Origin: Gyrodactylus bullatarudis
Lineage: Eukaryota > Platyhelminthes > Monogenea > Gyrodactylidea > Gyrodactylidae
Reading direction: 5' to 3'
Assembly: GCA_012064415.1 (NCBI GenBank)
Contig: SSNU01000157.1
Location: 581,556-645,555, forward strand
Length of the DNA stretch: 64,000 nt
Made by a program: the position numbers and the translations under genes. Shown piece by piece: positions 1-12,000 of this stretch; within the stretch, counting starts at the first letter, position 1; every line of letters begins with the position of its first letter. The notes beneath the pieces were generated by a model that saw nothing but the letters and a program-made list of their open reading frames with translations, did not search any database and was not told where the DNA came from.

Positions 1-2879
1 TTTGTGAAATGGCCAAGCAAAATACTGAATCGCTGGGTATGTTTTTCTCTTTTCCCTCAATAATGCATCACACATGAGTAATTAGGATTCCTACCTCAGA
101 TAAATGGAACGATCTTGAGCTCAAGACTATGCTCGCCAAGATATTGATGACTGGTTGTGATGTTTCTGCAATAACTAAACCCTGGCAAGTTCAACGCAAA
201 GTTGCCGAAATGGTCGCCTCTGAATTCTTCACCCAGGGTGACATTGAAAGAATCAAATTCAACATTGAACCTCAGGTTAGTCTATGCCTTTCATATCGTC
301 CACGAGTATCCCCAATTTTTACTCAAGTAAGTCAGTCCTTTTTTAGAGCACCGCTTTTCTTCTTATTAACACGCAGACCCAAAGATAAGCTTGAATATGT
401 ATTTTTTGAACATTCAGTTGAAAAATTTGGCTGATTTCAGAGAGAGTGATCAAAAGTTAATTTTCAGGATCACAAAAAAACTTATGTCGATTTTAAAGAC
501 TCAAATTTATTAAAGAAAAAGTTTCAATTTGATCATGGAAGTTTCCGTAAAACACTGCTTATAATAACTAGATTTTCCGTTTCATTTTAATAACTCATCG
601 AGTCAGGAAACATTTCTTCTCTTCAAACATAGAGAGAATATAGAATTTCTTGTGAAAACCATATTAAATTTCCGGCTTTATATCAACTTACTTTAGCATA
701 AATTTCTATTATTTGTTCAAATAATCATTTTAATTTCGGATAATGGTCCTTACCTTCAGAGATTTTCTTGTTTACTAATCAGACTGAACATGTTATTATC
801 AAAAAGATCATCAGTAGAATCGCAAAATAAACAGTATTCTTCCTCAATTATTGTTATTGGCACGCATATCACTGATACTACCACTGCTTATTACGAAAAA
901 TATTTATTAAGGGGCCTAAAATTACATTTTTGCAATCAATTGGATTGTTGAAAATATTATAAGCTTCTAACTTTTGGTTTTATGGACAAAAAAATGGCAA
1001 AATTTTCTCAGTAAAAAAATATCTGTGTACTTGGTTTCTTCAAATTTAAAGTTTGAACGAGTTAAACGGATTAAAAAAGGTTTGAATGATCAATGACTGA
1101 AAAAACTCTAACACTGACTTAAGTTTTAGTAAACTAAAGAAACCTCGTTCATCTTTTATAATTTAAGATTGAGCTCTTGAATTTTAATCAATCTTTTTTT
1201 TCTAGTTTATGATGGACCGTGGCCAGTGTGACCAGCTACCAAAGATGCAAATTGACTTTATTGACTCTATATGCTTGCCATTGTACAAGGCTGTCTCGAA
1301 TGAATTTCCCGGTCTGAAACCCCTAGCTGATGGTTGCATTGCCAATAAACAATGCTGGTTAGCTCTACATGAGAAACGAGAAATCGAAGTTAGCTGGACA
1401 CAGGAAAGTATGGATGAAACACTGAATAAAGCGAATGATTTAACTTTATCCCTTGGTAAGAGATCTCAAATTTTATTTTTTCCCTTTGAAATGAAAGAAT
1501 GCATCTTTATTAGGGTAATACAAAGTTTTTAACTTTTCGAATTTATGCTTTTATTTGATAGATAATAAAAGAGAGAGAAAAGTTTCCCATTGAAACCGTA
1601 TGTTTTTAATTTTATTTAGGTATGCATAATTTCAATTAAAGATGTCAAATTTTCAAATTCGCGCCCCCATTATTTTTTTTATGAATTTTACTACGAGAAC
1701 TGATAAATTCTGAATTATTGGACAAGCTTTCATCTTTTTGAATCAGTTTTTATATATAGTTCTACAGCTCAGGAGAATGAAATAATTCTCGACTTGATTT
1801 TCTAATTGCCTCGGTATATTACAAGTTTATAATTATAATCTCAGAATCCCTCTCGTCACCCCTCATTTGAGTTATTCTAAAAAATTGATGTTTAAAACCA
1901 ACTAATATGTGAAACACTTGTTCTCTTTGCTTGAAAATCTGTTAAAAGATTGTGTTTTATGATTAATAAGAGGTGATTCAGAATATTCGACAAAAAATTG
2001 AATAAATTGAAATTGTCGCTTCGAAATTAAGGAGCTGAGGCCTTTTAAATATTTGAAAAATATTGGGATTTCGAATATATATTTTATAGATTTTTAAAAT
2101 ATGAAAAATAAAATTGAATCATTTGAAACAACTCTTAGTAGAATCTGAGTGAAAATCTGGTATTTGGGTCATTAGATTTTAGATATTTTTGTACATGTTA
2201 ATGATTATTTGGTATTTTTTAGGGGGTTGAGAAAGTCATGTAGGTTGGAACAACCTCCGGGATTGTGGGGATTATAGTTTGATGAGGACTGAAGGGGATG
2301 GTTTGAGAGTGACGTAGCATAACTCTTCATAACTAAAAGGTATCCAGATCAACTCACTAGGCCAGATTTCGAGTAGGTACACTCGATTCTTAAGGGTTAT
2401 CTTACAATCTTTACCCCTGAATTAAAATTTCATTCTCTTGTGTTTCTTTTTGGCTGATAAGAATGAAGAGAGTTAAACGAAAAGAGTCAAAACGAAATTC
2501 GATAGAAAATTATTCACAGTTTATTGCATCTTAGAATGGGCTTGGTGAAGCGTGATAATTTACACGCTAATCTTGACACAAACCAACTTCAAAATGCTGT
2601 TTTTAATATTTTTAGTCTAAATTTAGTTATCCTATTTTTCGATCGAAATAATTTTATCTGATTACTCATAAGTACAAAAAGTAATTTTCGAAATCAAGAT
2701 CTGTACAACTATTGACACTTGATCATTATCTTTTAGATACTAACAATGGAGACCAAACCACAGTATTTCAAGTGAATCCTATTCTCAAGGAAACTGTAGA
2801 TGTGGATGAAGAATTAGACCATAGTACTACCGTTGGATTAACCGAAAGTCAAGATGTGGAAGATCTTATAGAAAATTGA
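1..2879 (+). CDS. cGMP-type cyclic nucleotide phosphodiesterase, 3' end (partial)
   Basis: This is the C-terminal part of a class I cyclic nucleotide phosphodiesterase of the PDE5/6/11 group, which hydrolyses cGMP and/or cAMP to the 5'-monophosphate. Four exons join in frame: 1-36, 100-275, 1206-1455 and 2737-2879, with GT-AG introns of 63, 930 and 1281 bp. The protein shows the family signature TGCDVSAITKPW, then EFFTQGDIER, then a final helix pair with LPKMQIDFIDSICLPLY. The metal-binding HD motifs and the GAF domains would lie upstream of the window. The tail after the catalytic domain is short and acidic and ends in IEN, with no CaaX prenylation box of the vertebrate rod and cone PDE6 kind. 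The family is certain; the choice between PDE5 and PDE11 orthologue is not. It runs convergently with CRIPT, with 223 bp between the two stop codons. Confidence 0.9.
430..570. repeat. Remnant of the foldback repeat family in a PDE intron
   Basis: The stretch around 446-473 contains GATCAAAAGTTAATTTTCAG followed by GATCAC. This matches the core of the foldback elements at 15822-16547 and 34512-35227. The rest is too diverged to set borders. The remainder of the 276-1205 and 1456-2736 introns shows nothing recognisable. Confidence 0.4.
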
Positions 2880-3102
2880 TTATTTTGAATTTTTATCTAA
2901 AGAGTATTTAACAGTACATTAGAACATTCCAGAAAATTTATTAAAACTTTACTAAATACTTGGCTTCTAAGCTTGTTATATTTTCTTAGGAACAGATTTA
3001 GTGGCATATCTTTAAATATTTGATGATCAAGATCGTTTATTTATTTATCGTTAAAGTTTTCAAGTATATACAATTTGTAATCGAATCTTCAAACCATGTT
3101 TT

Positions 3103-3430
3103 TCAAGCAGAGGACTGGCAATAATTTTTCGTGTTGAGTAACTTCTTACCGCATAAGCAGCAAATTGCCTTCTTATAAGCACAATTTTGACAATAATAAG
3201 CTTGAGGAAGTTGACAATGTTGAGCACATATTCTACATTTTTTGAATTTTACCTGGTTGGGTTTAAATTGCCCTTTTCTGCTTTCTAGGAGTTTGTTCGT
3301 ATTGAGTTTACGCCCAGTTCCTACATTCGATTTTGAGCCGGCCTTCCATGTATCGGGAAGAGCTAATATTTTAATCTTTGATTCACCTTGAAGCGGTGAA
3401 ATAAGAACACTTACATTTATCACAAACCAT
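3103..3430 (-). CDS. CRIPT: CRIPT-like cysteine-rich PDZ-binding / minor spliceosome protein
   Basis: This is a 99-residue orthologue of CRIPT, a small zinc-binding protein described as a ligand of PDZ3 of PSD-95 and as a component of the minor spliceosome. Exon 1 (3415-3430) is only 16 nt and encodes MVCDK plus one base. A 28-bp intron (3387-3414, gtaagt to caag) restores the second Cys of the first CxxC pair. Exon 2 (3103-3386) then gives PDTWKAGS, GRKLN, CRIC, YYCQNCAYKK, CCLCGKK and LNTKNYCQSSA. All four CxxC pairs typical of CRIPT are present and the length matches the usual 101 residues. The C-terminus QSSA departs from the QTSV-type PDZ ligand, so PDZ binding may be lost. Without the tiny intron, the reading frame appears to start further upstream with an unrelated leader. 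The gene lies 327 bp downstream of the BTB gene on the same strand. Confidence 0.93.
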
Positions 3431-3756
3431 ATTGTGAATAGTTTAAAACAATTTGACAACTTGCTAATCTGAAAATGTGTTTTGTTTAACAATCTCCAGG
3501 AGATGACAATTCAAATTATTATTTCGGATAAAAATTTTATTTATGAAAATAATTTCGCTCAATTTTTAGAGCTCAATCGTATAGAGTCGATTCCTTTAAT
3601 ATTTTTAAACTCAACAAATTTTCTTCACATCTATAAAATCAAGGTTTTAATAAAAGATATTGATATGAAAATTAAAGAATTTTAATAAATTAAGAAATAA
3701 ATAAAATATATAACTTGAATAATTCAAGTTGAATTCTATGTTTTTAGTAGATTCTT

Positions 3757-4959
3757 TTAAAAATATCGAATTTGGTTGTTTGAAATGGTTGGAAATCCCA
3801 GTAGAATATATGGTATACCATTAATGAAAATGATTTGGGTATCATTTTCGTTGTTTGTTTGCTCTGAATTGAGCCTACTTACCTGGTTATGCCATGTCCA
3901 CATGTGATTTGCTGCATGATTTGGCAATTGTTCTCCATCTGATGAATACTCTAAGACAATCGGATTATTCAAAAACTGTCTGATGCCCTGACTATTCTCT
4001 GTATCTGGAATAAGTCTAAGCGTTTGATTCATTATCGAAGTGTTGTTAGAATAATCAGCACTGGAAGTTTTGAAAGACATATCTAATGGAAATCTGTAGA
4101 TTTTAATCCTTCCCTGGCGAGGACGATTAAATTCTCCCGTAGGATACTTGTTTTGTTCTTGAAATGTTAAATTATGATAATCTACAGCCTTGGCTAGGAA
4201 GTCACAAATGATTTTATCCTCTTTGAATTTATCTAAACACTCGAGTAGGAATTCCTTAGCGACCCAGGCAAACCGAATCATATTCAACAATTCTTCCTTT
4301 TGGTAGTCATCGACAAAGCTCGACTTGAGCCATTCCAATATTGCCCAACAAATGAACGATTCTCGACAAGACAATTCATCTGAGGAGCAAACCCTCTTGA
4401 AAATATCTAAGGGAATATCAGTTAGGATTGATTTATCTGAAAATACTGTCTCAAAGTGACTGACAAGGAATTCAATTATCGAATCTACCATGGTTATCTT
4501 CTCGTGCACAAGATAAAAGTTGATCAATTTTGAGAATTTCGTCACAGATATTCGCTCCAAAAGATGTGTCAAGAGAAACTCATGGATCTCGCTCGCTTGA
4601 AGATAATCTGAGAGAACAAGGAGGTCGTAGACCCTGTCATCGGGCAAGTTTAATTTGACAAAGTAAGGTTCCATCACATCGATATAATACATTGAGGTGA
4701 TGATGAGATTCAAATTCTTGTCATTGACTCCGTAGAGTTTAATGGAACTGCACTTCAACTCATTGAATCGAAAGAAGGTATCGAAGAAGACACTGTGTCT
4801 AGCCAGGATGGTTTTATGCGAGAGAATCGTTGTATCAAATTCAGGCAGATAAATTTTAAAGTCGCAATTTCTTTTGCTGTTGAAATCATTCCTTAGTGAC
4901 AGGTATGTTTCATGGTTGAGGACATCTTTGATGGAACCTGAGCGTTTGAGTTTTTGCAT
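3757..4959 (-). CDS. BTB-BACK domain protein without Kelch repeats
   Basis: This is a single-exon gene for a 400-residue protein. Residues about 28-135 form a BTB/POZ domain, with CDFKIYLPEFDTTILSHKTILARHSVFFDTFF fitting the D-F-x-V, H-K-x-x-L-A-x-x-S-x-F-F pattern (shown here in pieces: HKTILARHSVFF and MYYIDV). Residues about 140-250 look like a BACK domain (INFYLVHEKI, then the ICWAILEWLK helix). The last 130 residues carry no Kelch repeats and no other domain I can name. BTB-BACK proteins usually dimerise and serve as Cullin-3 substrate adaptors. That role is inferred from the family only. The missing Kelch propeller means substrate recognition would need the unique C-terminal part. The gene lies between DOLPP1 (240 bp upstream) and CRIPT on the same strand. 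Confidence 0.8.
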   Translation of the reverse strand: MQKLKRSGSIKDVLNHETYLSLRNDFNSKRNCDFKIYLPEFDTTILSHKTILARHSVFFDTFFRFNELKCSSIKLYGVNDKNLNLIITSMYYIDVMEPYFVKLNLPDDRVYDLLVLSDYLQASEIHEFLLTHLLERISVTKFSKLINFYLVHEKITMVDSIIEFLVSHFETVFSDKSILTDIPLDIFKRVCSSDELSCRESFICWAILEWLKSSFVDDYQKEELLNMIRFAWVAKEFLLECLDKFKEDKIICDFLAKAVDYHNLTFQEQNKYPTGEFNRPRQGRIKIYRFPLDMSFKTSSADYSNNTSIMNQTLRLIPDTENSQGIRQFLNNPIVLEYSSDGEQLPNHAANHMWTWHNQVSRLNSEQTNNENDTQIIFINGIPYILLGFPTISNNQIRYF

Positions 4960-5199
4960 TATTCAGTTATTATGCAGAAATTGGGCATAACCTCTAGATG
5001 CTATCGTAGCTCTCCCAAAAAAAAGTTTTATATAGCTTATGAAATAAGAAAATAAATCATTATATGTCTGTCTTACTATCAGTTGAATTTGATTGGTTGA
5101 AATATTGATCAGCTGTTAATGATGACCTTGAAAATTATTAGCCGTAAATTCAAATTTAAATATAATATTTTATTAAAATTAAATCCGAAATGTACACCT

Positions 5200-5928
5200 T
5201 TAAGATGTCTTATGTTGCTTATTCTTCAGTGCAGCAGTCGACTTGAGATAGACTTCATACAAATCTTTGTCCATATTTGTTAGATACCAAGTGTCTTTAA
5301 TCATAAAATATTGACCAGGCTTAGAGAATATTATTCTATCATAGACAAATCCGAGATGATTTACAAGATAAACTGAGAGAAAGCCGAATATTATGCCAAA
5401 AATGGTTCCACACAAAACTTGTTTTTCTGTGTGATATTTTAGATAAACTCGAGCATAACATGTCGTTCCGGCATATAATAAACCAAAAGCTGTGGCGAGA
5501 ATAGCTTTGGCCTTGGTTTTTCTGCTAAGATTAAGATGAACCAAGTAGAAGAGCACCGTCATAACATGAAAAGCATGATTGGATGGCATACCGTATTTAG
5601 AATAGCCTTTGATTGCTACAGAAATAATATGTCCATGAAATCTTACGGAAAGTGTGTGGTCTTAGTTCTTGGAATATTTTCTTTGATTCTCTAATGAAAC
5701 TATCCCCGAGTATCAGTAAAATGAACCAGGTCATCTAAAATTAAGCATCTTTAGATTTACAAGCCTTATCTCTCTCTTAGCAATAGCAAAAGTTAATATA
5801 CAACAGAGAACTGGGAACGGCATACATGATACATATGCTAAAATAGCTCCTTTTTTATCACTCTCAGGATATAATGCATGAAACCAGCTTGGTATCTTGT
5901 AATTCATATTATTTGTTATTTTAAACAA
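5200..5928 (-). CDS. DOLPP1: Dolichyldiphosphatase (PAP2 family)
   Basis: Dolichyldiphosphatase 1 is an ER membrane enzyme that dephosphorylates dolichyl diphosphate released during N-glycosylation so that the carrier can be recycled. Three exons (5761-5928, 5647-5734, 5200-5615) give 223 residues; human DOLPP1 has 238. Both introns are tiny: 26 bp (5735-5760) and 31 bp (5616-5646). Splicing them out recreates the PAP2 motifs in order: IFQELRPH (KxxxxxxRP-like), KYGMPSNHAF (PSGH-like, with Asn where Ser is usual) and ARVYLKYHTEKQVL (SRxxxxxHxxxD-like). Several hydrophobic segments are visible. The start at 5928 is the first in-frame ATG; a second Met eight codons on is equally plausible. The gene is divergent from EXO1, with 162 bp between the starts. 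Confidence 0.9.
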
Positions 5929-6090
5929 CAGCTTTGCATCTAGTTGAAGTTTAAACTGTTTTCACACATTTAATTTGAATAAGTTAACCATTTGAAAATC
6001 TCGGGTTAATTACTAGATATTTTCAAACAGTTTGACTCCTTATGGTAATCGAATATCAAAAGATCACAAATCTCTTACTTTAATTTCACC
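5929..6090. promoter_or_regulatory. Shared intergenic promoter region of DOLPP1 and EXO1
   Basis: Only 162 bp separate the start codons of two divergently transcribed genes, so both promoters must sit in or overlap this interval unless 5' untranslated exons exist elsewhere. I see no clear TATA box. This is inferred from layout only. Confidence 0.5.
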
Positions 6091-9000
6091 ATGGGTGTGA
6101 AGGGACTGTTAAACTTTCTCAAAAAATGCATTATAAATGTTCACATATCAAGCTTACAAGAATATGTTTTTGCAATTGATGCCTACTGCTGGCTGCATCG
6201 CTCTCTCTTTTATTCCGCTATGGATCTAGGCTTGGGCAAAAAAACTGATAAGTACCTCCTATTATAGTCTAATATTTAGGCATATTAATTACATTCTAAA
6301 GTTTTTAAATCTTCTCCTTGAGAATAAGATCAAGCCGATTCTTGTCTTTGACGGCAAGAACCTGGCCTCAAAGTCTATCATTGAAGCAAGTCGACGAAAG
6401 TTTGTTGTATTCCTTAGATATTCTGTTCTCTAGGAAAAAGGAAGAGTGTAAAAAGAAAGCTATGGAGTACATGTTAGCTGAGGACATGAAGAGAGCTAGG
6501 GAATGCTTTGAGCAATGCATTGAGGTGACACCGGAACTCGCTAATCAAGCCTTAAAGGCTGCTCGTGATCTCGGTATTGACTGCATTGTCGCTCCATATG
6601 AGGCAGATGCTCAATTAATGTTCCTCTTCTCCCATGGTTATGCTGATGTAATCGTGACTCAGGATTCTGATTTGATCACCTTTGGCTGTCGACAGGTCCT
6701 ATTTAAGATGGACGCTGATGGCAATGGAGATTTGTTCACGTGGTCATCAGGGATAGCTGAAAAATGTTGTAACCTCAAACCAGAACAATTTACAGAGGAT
6801 ATTTTCCGCCAAATTTGCATCTTATCTGGCTGTGATTATTTCCCCGGAGTCCCTGGGATTGGATTACTTACAGCCTGTAAAATTATCGCCAAGGCTAGAT
6901 ATAATTCTTTTAGGGAGTTATTGGATAACCTTGGAATCTATACAAAGCTCAATGCTGTTGCTCAATCAGAAATACCTCAACTGGAATTATTATGTTGGAG
7001 GATTCGTGAGAAAATCAGGGATGAAAAACCGAAAATCAATTTTGTCACCACAAAAGGTAAGAATAGTAATAATTCTGCCATTGGAAAATTACCCGAAAGT
7101 ACAATCGAAGCGGCCATATGCGCTGAGTTGACATTCAAACATCAAGTTGTTTTTGATCCAAAGGAACGAAGACAGGTGCGTATCACTAATCCTAATCTTC
7201 CTGAAGAAGAAATTCTCTTTGCTGGAAAGTAAGTCAATTTCTATCTTTTTATTTAAATCAAATAATCTCAATTTTGTATTTTTGCTTTTAAAGTTTGAGT
7301 TGGTAACAAATCTTTTCATTACAGGATCGAACAAGACACGAAGAAAGCTTTGGATGTTGCGCTGGGCAACGTTGACTGTTTAAGTGGATGTCAATTTGAC
7401 AGTTTTCACCCAGACACTCAATACTTTGTAAGTCTAATTTAGTTCCTTCTAAGTCCATTCGAAAGAGATCTTGAGTAGATTAGTTGGTAGTGTAAGACCT
7501 CAAAAAATCTCTAATGCGTCTAATGAGCGAGAGAACAGAGGAGAAATTTTGAATAATTTATGCACCAATGGGACTAGTGATTTAGCCTTTCGATAACATA
7601 GCTAAAATAATAAGTTTCCTGTTTGATTTTTTCATAGAATTACTTGAAATGAGATATTTAAAAAGATTTACTAGGACGAAATTTCATCAAAATTTTTTCC
7701 TTAAACATTGATAATTTCTATCAAAAATTGGCTCATGAATTTAGGAATAAACTCATTCTTATGCCTGGCTAGCAAAAATACAGCAAGCAACCGGGAAGGA
7801 GAAAGGTGAGAAAGCTCACATAGGCCAGGGTATTTGAAGTTAATTTGAGAAAATAGTTTTTCTGAACACAAATTTTATCTATAGTAATTTATTAAGATTT
7901 TCTCCATCACCCACAAATTTCGAAAGTTTTTTTGAAAAATAACTTAAATTTGTAGAAAAGTTTATCTTGGAACTAATGAAAATTTGCATTTCAGAATTTG
8001 GTTAAAAATGCTTTCAAAAGTCAGAATAAATCATTGAGCAGCACTGTGAGTAGCAGCAACGCAAACATTGAACAGACCAAGAAAAAACAAATCTGCCTCA
8101 ACTTCAACCCGGTGAAACTGCAAAAGACTGACTTTGATTTAGTCAATGCTGTCCGTTGCCCCAGTAGGGATCGTATTCAACTTTCAATCTGGGACCCGAA
8201 CTATCCCCTTAGAAAAGGTTTGTTCAATCAATTTTATTCTGTACCTTTGCTTGACTTTGGGTTTAGACTTTTTGTTGATTTGTGTCTTGGATCATGTACA
8301 ATTCTTAGTTTTTAACCATATTCGATATTTTACTGACTTTTAATTTTGGAAAAATGGCCAAAAACTTTTTTTTTCCAATTAGTTATTACAGTGTTTTTAG
8401 ACATTTAACCTACTGCTATAGTAATTTGTATTTTTTAAACATTTCTAATTTTAGCTCAGTTACTTCCTTTAAAAGACTAATTTTGCTCAAAGATGAAAAT
8501 CTGAACTATCTAAATATTATTTCTAATTATAATTGTATTCTCTCCATGTTACAGTCTGGTTGAATCACAACGAGAAAGGGTTATATTGTCATGTTGTGGA
8601 AGACCAACAGGGCCCAATGAAATCGGTCGTGGCCAGAAAATCAGTTAAACGAGAAGCAGACACTGAGATTGACGATGACTTCCACGAGTTCATCAACGAC
8701 CCAAAGATCCTCCGCAAAAGCAATCAAATATCAACCGGTAGTTGTATCATCGATAAGAATTTGTCAACAAATCAAATCAAGATTAAAGGTAATCTTAAAG
8801 ATCATGATTTTATTCTCGAAGCAATTTTCCCATCTCAAGCTAATCGATATAAAGCTGGGTCTGTGATTTTTTAATTTGGCGCCAAGTCGAAAATTTGAAA
8901 AGTGCCCTAATTTTTGATAAAAATAATTTTATTTCAGAATTATTTCAAAACTCTAGAACATTCTCAACTTTATATCAGTTAACCAGACTACCTTGTCTAT

Positions 9001-12000
9001 ACTCTTGAGTTGGGTATGAGTAGGGCGGTAAAAAATTGCAAAAAAGTGTCCTTCTTTATTTTTAACAATATTTTATTCAATTTCAATAAGTTTATTCATT
9101 TGAATTCAGGATTTTGAAAAAGTTCTTTCCACATCTACTACAGTCTATCTACTAATTATATTGTCCAGGACCTATTTCATATTCTAAATATTCAACTCTT
9201 AGCGAATCCAATTAAAGGTGGATTGTGTAAATAGCCAGAGACAAAAAAGAAGAAAATCATTCAACTAATACCTGAGTAAATGCAAAGGCTTACTTAGTTA
9301 CTTAAGTGAGAATTTAATTTTTATCGAGTAAAAGAGTATGGAAAAAATCGCAAAAAAGTCGCAGCCGGTTAGAAAATCCCAAATCTATCTTGGTTACTAG
9401 CATTGCTTGATTATTTTCTTTAATTTCGTGTATTTTCTAATTATGATTCCTTTAGAATCTTTAGAAACTAAGTTCGAGTCATTTATAATTGGAAAAACAC
9501 TTTGGGAAAATTTTCATATTAGCATCTCTTTTTTGTTTTAACAGAATCAGAAGACGACTCAAAAACCACTCCGAATATTTTCCCCAAAAAAATTCTCACA
9601 TCACCCATTCGTGATCTTCCCAGCTCCACTCTCAGGGGATCATCCGTTTATTTCAATAGAAAATCAGTTCTCACTAAACCAGAAAAGTTCGAAAAAGAAG
9701 TAAAAGAAGAAGAAATCACTCGGATCCCAGAAACTTGTTTCGATAAATCACCTTCCCTGTCTCCCATGTCGGGAGATGATAATGAAACATTAAATGAAAT
9801 CATCTCATCAGCTCTTCAAGAAAAGTTTGTTCTATCATTAATTATTTAACCTTTATTACATGTCCCATTTTAATAACCAGGTCACACCTCTTATTAAACC
9901 TAATTGACATGAAGATGAGAGTTTTAGTTTAGTTTCGAATCATCGAAATCGATAAAATTTTTGGGTTCAAAAGTTGGAAAAGTGGAAATTTGGTGCATTT
10001 TCTAAATTCAAAAACGGCCTAATTTTGGTCAGATTGAATTTTTTTCGAATATCCACATCTTATTAGCTCATTCCGTTTTGGAATTCAAAAAATTATTTCT
10101 TTCTGTGAATTCGGAGAGAAATATTGAGTTTTTTGTAAAAATAGTAAACTCTCATCTTCATGTCAACTAGCTTTTTAAAGGAAGCTTAATAACAACAGCT
10201 TGTAACTTTCATTAAGATAGATATCCACTGTAGGTACTCATAACAGCAACTTGAGTAAGAAATGCTGATCTATGAAAATATGGTTGAATAAAGGAAAAGT
10301 ATTTCGAAAACTTATTTGCTGAAAAAAAGACATTTGTAATCAAGTAGAATTCATATATGCAATTATCTAAACCCTATCTGGTAACTCTTCAAAGATTTGG
10401 ATCAAAAAATGATTCATGTCTCCAAATACATACGATTAAACCTAAGACAAATGAAAATCAATTATTTACTCTGATTGGTTTATAAATAATTATCCAATAA
10501 AATTCAAGTTGAATCAAAATAGACGGTAACAGGATTCAATATTTGATGTCGTTTGAAGACAATGATTTTATCATGAATAAGAGAGAAAGGCTTTTTACCT
10601 GTATGTTTAGTATTGTTTACTGAACGAATTAAGAAACTAAAAATAGCAGATAATTAGTAAAATAATAGGTCATGTTGAAAAAATTATTTCAGAAACTAAA
10701 ACAGAGACATACTAAAAATAGCAAAAATAAAAATATTTCGTTCTAGGTAATATATCCTACAAGAACATCTTATTTGGTAATGGAGTAGTCCATGTCGCTG
10801 AATTTTACAGCTTACTAATGGATCTCACCAAGACTGGTTCGAAAGATTTCATTAGCAAAAATAACATTTCCCCCCCTAGACATCACATATTCCCTAGAAA
10901 TTGTCTGCTTTTAGTTTTTAATGAGCCTAAAACAAGACTTGATCATTATTCATAGTACATAAAATCATTGTATTATTTTTTAATCTAGTTCATCTGCAGT
11001 AAAGTCACCCATATTCTCCCTATCGAACAATAGACCCTCTCCAATCAAGAGAAGCACCGGTAGGAATATATTTGCAGTCAGCAAAAGTGAACCAGAAGAG
11101 GATAACGTTGAGAGTATTTCAGAAACTTTATTCGAGCCTGGCGAAAACAAAGAAAAGTAAGGGAATATATAGTCATAATACCCTATCTATTAATGAGGCT
11201 AATTTGATATATATTCGTTTTAATAATAATATGCATATCTACTTGCAAGTAACTAGACATTTATTGAAGGTCATTTGAGTAATTTTCATAAAAATTGACA
11301 ACACTTTCTGATTATTAATCTACACTGGTATCTGCTCAATTTTATAACAGGCCATTAATATCTAAGACATTCTATTGCTAACAAAAGAAGAATTGGCCTA
11401 ATCTTCTTACCCTTACTATCATATTTCCCTTTAAAAAACATTATTTTGCACCTCTGATTAACGACCATCAGAGACTTGATTCCCAATTCAGTTCTAAATA
11501 TTTCTTTTCATTTCAGCAAAAATTTTGATGATATTTTCCTGAAGTTTCAATGCCAAAAAAGAACTTCTATCCAGCCAAAAGAGGCTATATCAAAAGACGT
11601 ACATTCTCTTGAGAAGAAAACACCTCAAGTAAGCTTAGTTTGTACAAAATATTTACAATCTGACTTAACTTTAGTTTTAAAAACAAGGTTTTATAAGGTC
11701 GGTTAGGTAGCCTTTGACATTTCTTACATGAACAGTTCACGTCCAAAAATTATAATTTGAATATAGATGCCCTTTCTGATCTGAAATAAAATACTTCATC
11801 ATCTAATTAGTTATGAATGAGTAATTCACGTTGTTTATCAAAAATGTCCGAGTATCCACTAAAGTTCATAATTTTGGAATGTATAAGAAAGAAATATGTT
11901 TAAAAACCATATACGTATTTCTTAAAGCATCATCAGTGGTATTGCTTTAAAAATGATAAAAGTTAAAAGATTCGTTCAAGATAATAATTTACAAATAATG

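Noticed and set aside
5929..6090. Polycistronic operon of DOLPP1, BTB gene and CRIPT
   Set aside because: Spacings of 240 and 327 bp on one strand are compatible with it, but I see no spliced-leader acceptor that I can support.
7089..7383. Open frames overlapping EXO1 exons 3-4 in other frames
   Set aside because: They are shadows of the EXO1 coding sequence and the adjoining intron.
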